Shown: one piece after another, positions 11,973-22,245 of the stretch | Layout of the letters: each line of letters opens with the position of its first letter | Position numbering within the stretch: the stretch's first letter is position 1 | Assembly (NCBI GenBank): GCA_037349315.1 | Contig: JBAIAC010000004.1 | Location: 42,845,001-42,909,000 of the forward strand | Reading direction: 5' to 3' | DNA: 64,000 nucleotides | From: Chelydra serpentina | Lineage: Eukaryota; Chordata; Testudines; Chelydridae | Notes under the pieces: model-generated | The model's input: only the letters and a program-made list of their open reading frames with translations | The model's database searches: none | What the model was told of the DNA's origin: nothing | Program-made: the position numbers and the translations under genes

Positions 11973-12879
11973 AGTGTAATGCTACAAGTTTTTCAAAAGA
12001 GGGACCTTGTCTTTTATATATTTGTAAAGCATCTACCGTGTTTCAGGTGCTATATAAATTATAAATAGTAACCAATGACATATAAAATCCCCTTTAAAAA
12101 TGCATTCTTATTAGCTTTGAGTCTTAAGAAAGCAAGAGCATCAGAAATATTTTATTTATAGTTTGCATAGCTTAAAGCCAGCCAAAACAAAGGTTTGTTT
12201 TATTATTTTATAAAACTTGGATTGAGAACTTGTAGGCCAAGCTCAGGCCCAGAGCAATTATGAACAACAACGCGTTGATAAAAAAAAGTATACATACAAA
12301 GATCACGGAACAGTAAGTCACAGGGTACATCCCACTTGCTTTTTGTTGCAGCCCCAATTCCACTTCCCTCATTTCTATTGTCCATTAGGCCTCTGTCCTG
12401 CAATCAGAGCTGAGTTTGTGGCCCCTATGCCCATGCAAAGCAATTGAGGGCTCCCATGAATGCAGGGGTCCCCGTGGCTGGATCCAATTTCAGGAACAGG
12501 GCCACTCATTGTAAATTCTTCAGTGAGGGGATATCGGGCTCTTGTTTATCTATAAAACATCCCATTATTGTTGGTGCTATGTAAGTAATAAAATCATGAT
12601 GATATTTTATAACCCTACAAACAGAGACTTCTAGGAAAATACTGCCCGATAGTTAACTACAATGGCTCCGAACGGGTACTGCTATAATACATTGTTAAAA
12701 GATTATAGTGCGTATACCATATAGCCATTTGGAACTCGAACTACGCTTATAATACAGGGGAAATCAGGTAAGCCCAGTGTTTTTCAATAATTTAGTTCTA
12801 GTCTATGCTAATTTTGACTCCAGTTCTACATGCCTGGCACTTAGCACAGTTTTCAAATCTGCTTAAAATGATTACATCT

Positions 12880-13430
12880 TTTCAGTAAATATCTCCGTGA
12901 TTGTTTCTTCTCCTGGCTGCATAGCCGCCTGCCTGCAATTTCTCAAAGAGAGCCAGGTTTTCATGTCCAGTGGCCCCTGCGTTCCTGCCAAAGCCCTGCA
13001 GAAATGAGAGCTGCTGCAGCTGCCAGGGTTTATTTACACACATTCCTGCCTCAAATTGAATTAATGAGCATAATTTAACTCAGGCAATGTCCTCCCCGGC
13101 TCTTGTTTCTCTTTGCGCCATTTGACATTTCTTTCTCTCTCTCTCGATTGCTCATGTAGTCTTAAGGAGGAGTCTACTCTAAAGTGACTCTGGTGTAACA
13201 CGCTGTAATTACAAATGCACTGCAGAGCCCACTTGAGTCACATAAAGTAAGTTCGCACAGCTCTGCTTAAGGCATGTTTTATGAAACATCTAGGAGCCCC
13301 TTAATGAATACCCAGAGGGCTAACTCGAATTTACCTGCTCTATCTGATCAGTGTTTCTTGGTTTAATGATTAGCTTCCCTTCGGGCTAATCAATTAGATA
13401 TAAAATATCAACTCCTGTTATCTCGGAAGG
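12880..13430. promoter_or_regulatory. CNE-like unique block, candidate intronic enhancer
   Basis: This is an inference from sequence texture only. It is a repeat-free block with clustered homeodomain-type TAAT/ATTA cores (TTGAATTAATGAGCATAATT near 13058, GGCTAATCAATTAGAT near 13384). It also has E-box and AP-1-like words and is flanked by transposon-rich intron. Such blocks in vertebrate introns are often conserved non-coding elements. No conservation data were available to me. Confidence 0.3.
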
Positions 13431-14380
13431 CATCCTGGTCCAGCACAACACACCTATCAAGTATGCTTCTGGTGCGCTTGATAAACCCTCACCATGTACA
13501 TCTCTCAGTCCATTTCCAATCTCTAAACAAGCATTAGAAACCCTATATCCAGGATTCTGTGACTTAACTTTGCATGAACAACCTGAGCGGATTCAGCAAG
13601 GATTTGGTTCTATGTATGAGGTCTGTTTATTGCACTGAACAGACCAATGAGGAATTTTCTGCATGTGATGTCAAAGGCAAAGTGCAAGACCATTTATCTG
13701 AATTCTTTACAATGAAATCAACAGATCTCCTGTGTATTATCACATTATATACCAGTTTGCTTGAAACCTTGGAACAAAGTCAGTGTGATTCTACCAAGGG
13801 AGGAAGCGAGAGGAAGCAAAGAAAGAAATTGTACTTATAAAGAGCAATGTACTAGCTGATGTCAGCATTTCACAGACAATACTCATCATGGACGAGAATG
13901 CTTCAGTAACACCCTTAAACCTTAGATCCAGAAAGAAACAGATCACTCAGCACATGGCAGCTGAACCCCCTGAGAGGAGAATGTCAAATGGATGCAATCA
14001 TGTTGAATCATGTAGAAGCTTTTCCTTCCCCCAAACCATATTAGCTAAGACCATTAAACATATTTCACAGAGATCTCCATACAATCAAACACTGCATTTA
14101 ACACACAAAAAACACTGTGGGAGCCTGAGTCTACAACCCAAATTCACAACAAATATCACTTACCCACTCAAGTGGTCCCAATAAACTCGATGGGATTGCT
14201 TGCATGAGAAATTGCTGCTCACTATAACTAGGGGGTTGCAGACTCTGGGCCCTGTGAGCATATCTTCATGACACTCTTGAAAGGCTCTGTTGGAAAACTT
14301 GGTTCCAGATGCAAATGAGGAGTGGTGTTTAAGATGGACTACAGTGCACTTTTCCCACTTCAATGCACATAATGTATAAT
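13431..14380. other. Intronic sequence, nothing assigned
   Basis: Open frames near 13574 and 13888 have no family resemblance and no plausible splice context. They are taken as chance. Confidence 0.45.
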
Positions 14381-14381
14381 A

Positions 14382-14666
14382 GTGTTACCCCTTTGGAACC
14401 GAGTGGTTAGCCAAAATTTGGGGTCTTGCAGGTTGTTTCTGTTAGGAGGAGAAACTGATGAGAGAGTCACACATTTCTTTGATGCAATCCTGTTTATTTA
14501 CATAAAGTTCTAGTTCCCTCAACACAATAGGAACAAGCAACAGGAAACAGTTTATTCACAATTCCAAACCTCTTTCTAGGCAGCACTTTACCCAAAAGCT
14601 CTGTCTTCTCAGCTTTTTGTCAGGGTCACACTACAAGTCCTTCACTGGCCACGCTTGGCCTCTCTG

Positions 14667-14699
<33 letters not shown>

Positions 14700-14990
14700 C
14701 ACCAATCAGTCCCCAGCCCCTTATGTGTTATCATCGGACTCTCGGGAATACCTCTCAGACTGCATGGCTCAACTCCTACTCCAGCCTTGCATATGGCCTG
14801 TGTTTTGGGCAGAGGCCAGTATGGTTCAGCTATCTATTCTAGAAAGCAGCTCAATTGGTTTTTTACATTTATCCTGAATGAAGGGTAGTTGTTCATCCAC
14901 CAACTTCAATGAGCTTTCACCCAACCTCCCTCCCCCGCAGCATAAAATAGCACTTCTTCCAAGTAGAAGAGGAACACAGCGTGACAGAGC
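14382..14990 (-). repeat. Possible LTR-like dispersed repeat, minus orientation
   Basis: The minus strand carries GTAAATAAACAGG (AATAAA complementary to 14493-14498), as in an LTR R region. Upstream on that strand lies a CA/TC-rich segment. Ends and target duplication could not be set, so this is tentative. Confidence 0.3.
14661..14703. repeat. (TC)n(CA)n compound microsatellite
   Basis: TCTCTGTCTCTCTCTCTC is followed directly by about twelve CA units with one CG interruption. Confidence 0.9.
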
Positions 14991-16440
14991 CATACTTTAA
15001 TTTTCTGTTATTCCACCAGATATGACCTCGGTACATTTTTATCTATGTGGAGTTTTACTCAGTCACATTGAAAATCCATTAAAGAAATTCACCAGTGTTT
15101 CATCTAACATTTATATCGCTATATTGTTAAAAAACCTGCCTTGAATTTGGACATATTTTTACCGAATGCAGCTTCTGTGTAAAAAATGTTTAACATGGTT
15201 ATTCTTCATGTTTCATTGAAATCATGTGTAATGCACAAACCGAAAAATATTTTTCTTAGTTCATCCCTTTATTACAAAACAATCTCAAACCACCAGAGCA
15301 ATGATGTTTCCTTCTTGTAACAAAATGACATATGTCGGATACATCAGGCTGCTCAGTTTTTATATACATCTCATGATAAATCATAAATTAACAGCATCAA
15401 CAAATGTATCGGCCACTAGTATTTATTTGTGCTATACATTTAAGGGATTTTATTGTTTGTTTGTAAAAATGGATGCTCACTCACTCACTCACTGGTAATG
15501 TATGTTCTGCCACTACAGCAAAACGGATAAGGTATTTCTCAAGAGAAGTCCCTGCAAAGGTTACACTAACCTTTTGTACTACTAAGGGCTAGATTGTGGC
15601 TTTAAGCCACTGGCGACTTTGGCTTCCTCTTTTCCAACAAATCAAACACAGCCTTATTGTCCCTCTACACCCTGGCAGGCAAACTGCCAAATACCTATAA
15701 TACATGGATTTGGAATGCGGACCTCCTTGAACCCATCTACTGTACTCCATCCCCTCTCCCAATATGAGCTTCCTAGTCACTCTGCATCCCAGCCATCAGA
15801 TACAGGTCAGAGAGTCACAGGTACCCCATGAACTATAGTATTATATAATACATAGCTCTTCTATAGTGCTTTTCATAAGTAGATCTCAAAGCACTTCACA
15901 AAGGAGATCCATATCATTATATTCCCATTTTACAGATGGGGAAACTGGCAGAGCTGGTAGTGCTGCCTATTACGAGTTCCCCAACACTTCCCTTTTCAAA
16001 GATCCTATTTTAAGTTGCTGGTAACGTTGCCAAACTTTAAAATGTTGGGCTGAGATTTTTTTCCATGCCAGTGTCTGCCATGGGGTGAATTTTTTTGGAA
16101 TGTTACAGCCAAAACAGTGCCATGGTTTCGGAGAGAGCAATGCTAGGGAAAAATACATTGTTTGACCACATCAAAAAAATTCTTGAGTCCTTTTCTTTGA
16201 AAAGGTCTAGTGTCTCCATGCTTTACAGAAAGGTTTTCAAATTTGGTACTGTGCTTTTTGCTGTCCCAATGAAGTTTCACCTACATTTGGTCAACATATA
16301 ACCCTCTGAAAAATCTCAGTTCACACATGGTCAGCAGAAACTTGGGAGTTTCTCAGCTAAATTCCCCAGAGATTCGATGCTCACTGAGCATGCTCCAGCC
16401 CACAGCTGCAGGAGACAAGCAGGACTTAATTGCAGATCCT
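14991..16440. other. Intronic sequence with an antisense MIR-like fragment
   Basis: Around 15840-15960 the sequence runs CTTTTCATAAGTAGATCTC, then CAAAGCACTTCACAAAGG, then TTCCCATTTTACAGATGGGG. This is an antisense MIR-like SINE of the kind widespread in reptiles. The rest is unassigned. Confidence 0.5.
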
Positions 16441-16710
16441 AACTGCTGCAGGATGGGGTGGGGCCAGGCACTGGAACAGAGAGCAAGGAGACTTTCCCCT
16501 GTGTGCTCTCAATTACCCCATTGCTGGCGCCCTGGCAGTGTGGAGAAGGGCCACCTGAATTGAATGTAGAAAGGACAAGTACTGGACAGAGGGAGCCTGG
16601 GACTGGAGGCTGATGGGCCGGGGCGAGAGACTGGGAACCTGGGGGAGAGAGAGACTTCAAGTGGCTGGGCAAGGAGACTAGCACTGGGAGCTGTGCAGGG
16701 GTGGGGAAAT

Positions 16711-17090
16711 AGAGTTGCCAACTTTGTAATATTTAAAAACCAGACACTCCAGCAGGAGCACTGAAACCTTCCCCGGCCCGCCTCTTGCCCCCGAGGCACC
16801 ACCCCTGTCCAGCCTCTTCCCCCGAAGACCCACCCCTTCCTCCAAAGTCCTGCCCCTTCCCCCAAGGCCCTGCCCCTCGGTCGCTCCTCTTCCCCCATCA
16901 CTTGCTGCTCTTTCCCTCCCCACCCCTGCCCGGGTTAGGAGGGACTTGCCTGCAGAGCTGGGCCTGGGAGCTGAAGCCACCTGATGCAGGTAGTAGGTGG
17001 CCTTGGCTGAGTAGGGGCTGACACGAGTGATGACCCGGCACCTCCCCCGCCTGCAGTAACCGGACTTTGGGTGTTCGGTCTGGTCAGTAG
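16711..17090. mobile_element. Right-truncated relative of the 8430-10233 element
   Basis: The left end AGAGTTGCCAACTTTGTAAT matches the terminal sequence of the 1.8-kb TA element. A C-rich block of CCCC/TGCCC repeats follows, then a CCGGACTTTGGGTGTTCGGT segment characteristic of the same family. The right TIR is missing. It is non-coding despite long open frames on both strands. Confidence 0.55.
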
Positions 17091-17870
17091 ATCAGGCACA
17101 ACATATTCGTAAAAAATGATACAGATATCACCCATGTTCTTCACAACCACATTGTTATCATGTGTGTGCACAACATGGCAAACTGAAGGTTGTTTCAAGT
17201 GGTTAATGGTGGGGTGTGGAAATGGAGAGTCAGTGAGGGGAAAGAGGCCAGAGATAAAGTTGGTATTGGGAACGTAGAGGTGAATTTTCTGACTTTTGAG
17301 GGTTCAGTTCCTTTGAGCTGTAACACTCTATTATTGTTACACATGAAAGGCCAATGTGTTCTCAGTCTGAACTGTAACTAAAGCTTTTGTCTTGGGCCCC
17401 AATGATGTTTTACCCTTTTGTCTTTCTTGTATGATGGGCAGCTGAGATGGGAGCACTTTATAAAGGTTCTAGATCTGGAAGAAAGCTTCCAAAACTCATG
17501 TATCTTATTGAAAATTTATCAGACATCTCTCAGAACTGTTTTTGCCATCCCTACTTTGCACCTCCCAAGGAGCTCTTTTCCCTTGAGGCTTCTTTAAGCT
17601 AAAAATAATTAATAACTTCTTTTAAAGTTTTAGAGATTGTGTTCCTTGGCCCCTTATCCTCAGTCTGGTCTCCTGTTCTTGAAAAAACAACTCAGACTCC
17701 TCTGATCAATAGGTTGAAAGTTATCTGGTACCACTAACGTCTATTTTAGATGTTTGTAGACTCCTATTCTAAATTTCAATGCTAACAACTCAGTGAATTG
17801 GAGGAGGTATTCTATATCTTCCCATAGGAACAGTTTGCCCGAGGGGCTATCGTTCATATCTCTCACCATA
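17091..17870. other. Intronic sequence, nothing assigned
   Basis: No recognisable feature. Confidence 0.5.
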
Positions 17871-18601
17871 GGCGCCAACTCCATGGGTGCTCCGGGGCTG
17901 GAGCACCCATGGGGAAAAATTGGTGGATGCAGAGCACCCACAGGCAGCTCCCCAGCAGCCCCACGCGTGCTCGCCCGCCTGCCCAACTCACTCACCTTCC
18001 GGGTTTCCTGCGCGGCTGGAGGCGCCTCCGGCCGCACAGGGAACCCAGAAGGTGAGTGAGTTGGGCGGGCGGGGAGCTGCCGGTGGGTGCTCGCGCCCCC
18101 GGCTCCTCCCCCGGCCCCGGGCGTGCTGCATTTCCCCCCCCGCCCTGCTTGCAAGCAGGGGGGCAGGGGGAGCGGCAGAGCACCTGAGCACCCACCGGGC
18201 CCTGCAGCTCCCCGCCAGCCCCGCCCGGCTGCTCACCAGTGCTCCTGGGCTGGGCTGGGCTGGCTTGCTTCCCCAGGAAGGCGCGCCTTCTTCGCCACTC
18301 TCAGGCTCCTCCCTCCGGCTCCCGTGTCACGCTTGGGGTGGGGGAAAGTGCAGTGGGGCAGCGCCTCGGGCTGTGCTTTCCCCCGCGGGGGCCCCCTCCC
18401 GCCGCCCCGCAGAACAGCTGAGAGGCGGGCAGCTGGGCTAAAAAAAGCCGCGGCTTCGGCGGGAGGCGCCTCCAGCGGGAACCCAGAAGGTAAGTTGGGC
18501 GTGGGTGGGGGGGCCAGCGGGGAGCTGCTGGTGGGTGCTCAGCACCCACCAATTTTTCCCTGGGGGTGCTCCAGCCCCGGAGCACCCACGGAGTCGGCGC
18601 C
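17871..18601. mobile_element. 731-bp GC-rich element with about 56-bp TIRs
   Basis: Each end begins GGCGCC(A/G)ACTCC(A/G)TGGG and stays nearly identical as an inverted repeat for about 56 bp (17871-17926 and 18546-18601), to AAAAATTGGTGG. TA dinucleotides flank it (17869-17870 and 18602-18603). Each TIR contains its own hairpin, GGTGCTCC-GGGGCT-GGAGCACC. Inside, CCCAACTCACTCACCTTC at 17979 pairs with GAAGGTGAGTGAGTTGGG ending at 18066. No protein is encoded; the many open frames reflect GC content. Confidence 0.8.
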
Positions 18602-19018
18602 TATGCTTGCACCCATCTTAATGTCAGCCCATTATTATGGAGATTATTTCCACTCCCTGAGGCTTTGGGGTCAAATTTTGTCCTTCAAGTGCAGATTTTT
18701 AAAAGTAAAAAACCATCATAATAAATACCATAGGGACGTAAGGGAGTAAAGGATGCTTTGAAATTAATTTGGAAAGATTTTTTTCATCTAAAATGACTGG
18801 AGTTGTCTGCCTACAGAGATCCAAAACATAACATCAGCGAAGGAATGATTAAGCATGATGGAAAGACAAGAAATCAGAAAAACAAATTTAATAAATAAAT
18901 AATCCCCCCCCAACAAAACCGTAACACCCTGTTCCCTCTCCCTCTCAGCTCCCAAGCAAAGGAATGAACAAGAAATGGCATCTAAACAAAAAATCAGCAA
19001 TATCTCCTAACTATTAGC

Positions 19019-19210
19019 TATTAGCCAGGATGGGCAGGGATGGTGTCCCAAGCCTTTGTCTGCTAGAAGCTGGGAATGGGCGATGGGATGGATCACTTGA
19101 TGATTACCTGTTCTGTTCATCTGAAGCACCTGGCATTGGTCACTGTCGGAAGACAGGCTACTGGGCTAGATGGACCTTAGGTCTGACCCAGTATGGCCGC
19201 TCTTATGTTC
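19019..19210 (+). repeat. CR1-type LINE 3' end, plus strand
   Basis: TAGCCAGGATGGGCAGGGAT, GAAGCTGGGAATGGGCGATG, ACTGGGCTAGATGGACC and CAGTATGGCCGCTCTTATG occur in order. This is the 3' tail of an abundant turtle CR1 family. The minus-strand copy at 52915-53390 carries the same tail plus coding sequence. It is 5'-truncated, as usual for CR1. Confidence 0.8.
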
Positions 19211-19499
19211 TAACTACCCTCTCCTGTTCAGCCACAATACTGCACAGCCACATTCATAGGAGGACCTGAGGAGGACTCAAGAGTGACCCGAAAGAACCAT
19301 TTAAATGCTGATTGCAAAAGTCACAGTTGCCCTATTGTGTACTGCCCAGTCTCAGCTGTAAAAGTGTTTCCAGAGTGGCCACAACCTTCCTGCTCTGGAC
19401 CCCAGATGCACCTTTGAAAGTCTCCCTATACAATGAGTTGCCCAACAACACTCCACCCTCAAAAATCATGGAACTATCACGATGTTTGCCCTCATAATA

Positions 19500-19660
19500 C
19501 TGATCACTCTGTAATACCCCTTTTCCCTACCCTTTGTCTGTTTAGACAGGAACCTCTTCTGGGTAGGGATCATCTACTACTCTGTGTATGTGCAGTGCCT
19601 GATGGGGCCCTGTTCTCGGATACTTCCCAAGCACTATCATAATAAATATAATATTGATAA
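19500..19660 (+). repeat. LINE-tail-like fragment
   Basis: TAGACAGGAACCTCTTCTGG, then GCAGTGCCTGATGGGGCCCT, then AATAAATATAATATTGATAA resembles the common reptile LINE/SINE tail seen also near 3585-3710 and 33200-33330. Confidence 0.45.
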
Positions 19661-19675
19661 TGACACTCTTATGGC

Positions 19676-19955
19676 AAATCAGTGGCAGTGCCAGGAATAG
19701 AATCTAAACCTTTTCCGACTGTTGATCCTCTAGTGGGATGGTTTTTGACCTGTGGTCCCTGGACCCCAGAGGCTCTGCAGACTAGGTCTAAGGGTTCAGC
19801 AAAAGGTTGTCATTACCATAGTGGTTTTCAATCTGTGCTCTGCGGATTTTCAAAGCGGTCCGCACCTCCATTCAAAATTTTTTAGGTGTCCACAAATGAA
19901 AAAAGGTTGAAAACCACTGCTCTAGTGCAGTCTTCTCACCACTAGCCAACAGCGG
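19676..19955 (-). repeat. Antisense MIR-like SINE split by a hAT MITE
   Basis: TCAGTGGCAGTGCCAGGAATAG up to 19735 and CTCACCACTAGCCAACAGCGG after 19927 are the two parts of an antisense MIR-like SINE. They resemble the reverse complement of its head and middle. The hAT insertion at 19736-19919 separates them. Confidence 0.55.
19736..19919. mobile_element. 184-bp hAT MITE with perfect 8-bp TSD
   Basis: It is flanked by identical CTCTAGTG copies (19728-19735 and 19920-19927). The right end GGTTGAAAACCACTG is the reverse of the left GGATGGTTTTTGACC apart from a few changes. The interior (GTGGTCCCTGGACCCC..., GCGGTCCGCACCTCC) resembles a common hAT-derived MITE. Non-autonomous. Confidence 0.85.
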
Positions 19956-20039
19956 TTACCGTTTATTTGTTTAGAATCCTCCTTACATGTAGATTGATGA
20001 AAATAGATCATAATGGCTCCCCAGGAGAAATTCTAAGAA

Positions 20040-20455
20040 ACTGAAAAGTGGTAAATTCAACACTGATAAAAGAAAATACTTTTGTACACAATGCACAATT
20101 TTTCACAAACCACAAATTAACCCATGGAATTTATTACCACAAGATGTCATTGAGCCTAGCAGTATTCATTAAAAAATGGACAGCTCATACCCAGTGTTAT
20201 ACTATTAAATATAAAACAAACAAACAGACAAGAGTTTTGGAAAGGCTATTTAAATCCTCATGCTTCAGGGAATAAACCACCCACTAATAATTGGGGGGTT
20301 AGGTGGAAATTTCCCTGAGGACAATTATTATTGAACTGCCTACTGCAGGCGTGTTTGCATCTTCTCCTGAAGCACTTGGATCTGGTCACTCTTTGACACA
20401 GGATACTAGACTCCATGGACCATTGCTGGGCAATTCTTGTGTTCCTAGGTTCCTT
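20040..20455 (+). pseudogene. Decayed CR1/L3-like LINE 3' end
   Basis: Broken plus-strand frames show GATAAAAGAAAATACTTTTG (a KRKYF-like block), CCATGGAATTTATTACCACA and ATGTCATTGAGCC. These match the usual end of a CR1-type ORF2 (KRKYFFTQ ... WN.LP..V). A 3' tail follows, with GAAGCACTTGGATCTGGTCA and CAGGATACTAGACTCCATGG. Multiple stops. Confidence 0.55.
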
Positions 20456-20488
20456 TCCTGTCACTATAGCTCAAAATGCTGACAGTTT

Positions 20489-22245
20489 TTCATAGAATCA
20501 TAGAATCGTAGGACTGGAAGGGACCTCGAGATGTCATCTAGTCCAGTCCCCTGCACTCATGGCAGAACTAAGTATTATCTACACCATCCCTGACAGGTGT
20601 TTTTGTCTAACCTGCTCTTAAAAATCTCCAGTGATGGAGATTCCACAACCTCCCTGGCAATTTATTCCAGTGCTTAATCACCCTGACAGTTAGGAAGTTT
20701 TTCCTGATGTCCAACCTAAAGCACCCTTGCTGCAATTTAAGCCCATTGCTTCTTGTCCTATCCTTAGAGGTTAAGGAGAACAATTTTTCTCCCTCTTCCT
20801 TGTAACAACCTTTTATGTACTTGAAAACTGTTATCATGTCCCCCCTCAGTCTTCTCTTCTACAGACTAAACAAACTCAATTTTTTTCAATCTTCCCTCAT
20901 AGGTCATTTTTCTAGCCTTTAATCCTTTATGTTGCAATTCTCCAATTTGTTCACATCTTTCTGAAATGTTGGATGCAGAACTGGACACAATACTCAGTTG
21001 AAGCCTAATCGGCATGGAGTAGAATGAAAGAATTACTTCTCGTGACTTGCTTGCAACACTCCTGCTAATACATCCCAGAATTATGTTTGGTTTTTTTGCA
21101 ACAGTGTTACACTGTTCACTCATATTTAGCTTGTGATCCACTATGACCCCCAGATCTCTTTCCGTAGTACTCCTTCCTAGGCAGTCATTTCCCATTTCGT
21201 ATACGTGCAACTGCTTGTTCCTTCCTAAATGGAGTACTTTGCATTTATCCTTATTGAATTTCATCCTATTTACTTCTGACCATTTCTTCAGTCCAGTTTG
21301 TCCAGATCATTTTGAATTTTAATCTTATCCTCCAAAGCACTTACAACCCCTCCTAGCTTGGTATCATCCACAGACTTTGTAAGTGTACTCTCTATGCCAT
21401 TATCTAAATCATTGATGAAGATATTGAACAGAACCCGACCCAGAACCGATCCCTGCAGGACCCCACTCGATATGCCTTTCCATCTTGACTGTGAACCACT
21501 GATAACTGCTCTCTGGGAATGATTTTCCAACGAGTTATGCACCCACCTTATAGTAGCTCTATCTAGGTTGTATTTCCCGAATTTGCTTATGAGGAGGTCA
21601 TGCGAGACAGTATCAAAAGCCTTACTAAAGTCAAGATATACCACATTTATCGCTTCCCCCCTATCCACAAGGCTTGTTACCCCATCAAAGAAAGCTATTA
21701 GGTTGGTTTGACTTGATATGTTCTTGACAAATCCATGCTGACTGTTACTTATCACCTTATTATCTTCTAGGTGTTTGCAAATTGATTACAGGCAAGTCGC
21801 ATCTTAGGCACATTTAACATGCGTGAATTCAGCTTTGCGCGGTCGGCAAAAACAAAAAAAAGAAAAGAAAAATAACCATTTTAAAACGGCATCGGTACTG
21901 CAGGCAATTCCGTCTGCCATTCAACTCAATGGCGTTTCACTATTCGTGGTTTTTCGCTTTATGCGCTAACCGTGGAACGGAACCCCTGCGTAAGATGAGC
22001 CTTGCCTGTACTTAATTATTTGCTTCATTATCTTTCTGGGTACTGAAGTTAAACTGACTAGTCTGTAATTCCCCAGGTTGTCCTTATTTCCCTTTTTAAA
22101 GATTGGCACTATATTTGCCCTCTTACAGTCCTCTGGAATGTCTCCCATCTTCTATGACTTTTTGAAGATAATCGCTAATGGCTCAGATATCTCCTCAGTC
22201 AGCTCCTTGAGTATTCTAGGATGTATTTCTAATGTCAATGCACAT
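20489..22245 (-). pseudogene. CR1 LINE reverse transcriptase fragment, split by a MITE
   Basis: Minus-strand open blocks cover much of CR1 RT. In order: PEDCKRANIVPIFKKGN and GNYRLVSLTSV (22148-21966), YLDFSKAFDTVSHDLL (motif A, Asp present), SGVLQGSVLGRVLFNIFIND (motif B, altered), SVDDTKL (motif C, DD kept) within 21755-21288, and the FNKDKCKVLHLGRNK block (21264-20866). The 3' end is the CR1 signature at 20489, complementary to ATTCTATGATTCTATG. It is 5'-truncated with a few stops and frameshifts, so it is comparatively young. The Tigger-like MITE at 21789-22008 sits in the RT. Confidence 0.9.
21789..22008. mobile_element. 220-bp Tigger/pogo-like MITE inside CR1
   Basis: The TIRs are CAGGCAAGTCGCATCTTA at the left and CAGGCAAGGCTCATCTTA when the right end is reversed (16 of 18 identical). 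TA duplications flank it (21787-21788 and 22009-22010). The interior GAATTCAGCTTTGCGCGGTC is the CGCGG-type sequence typical of Tigger-derived MITEs. The CR1 RT resumes on both sides. Confidence 0.88.

Noticed and set aside
16439..17198. Frames of 80-130 codons on both strands
   Set aside because: C-rich repeat interior; no family resemblance.
17741..18749. Several GC-rich frames up to 220 codons
   Set aside because: They coincide exactly with the 731-bp TIR element and read through its termini.
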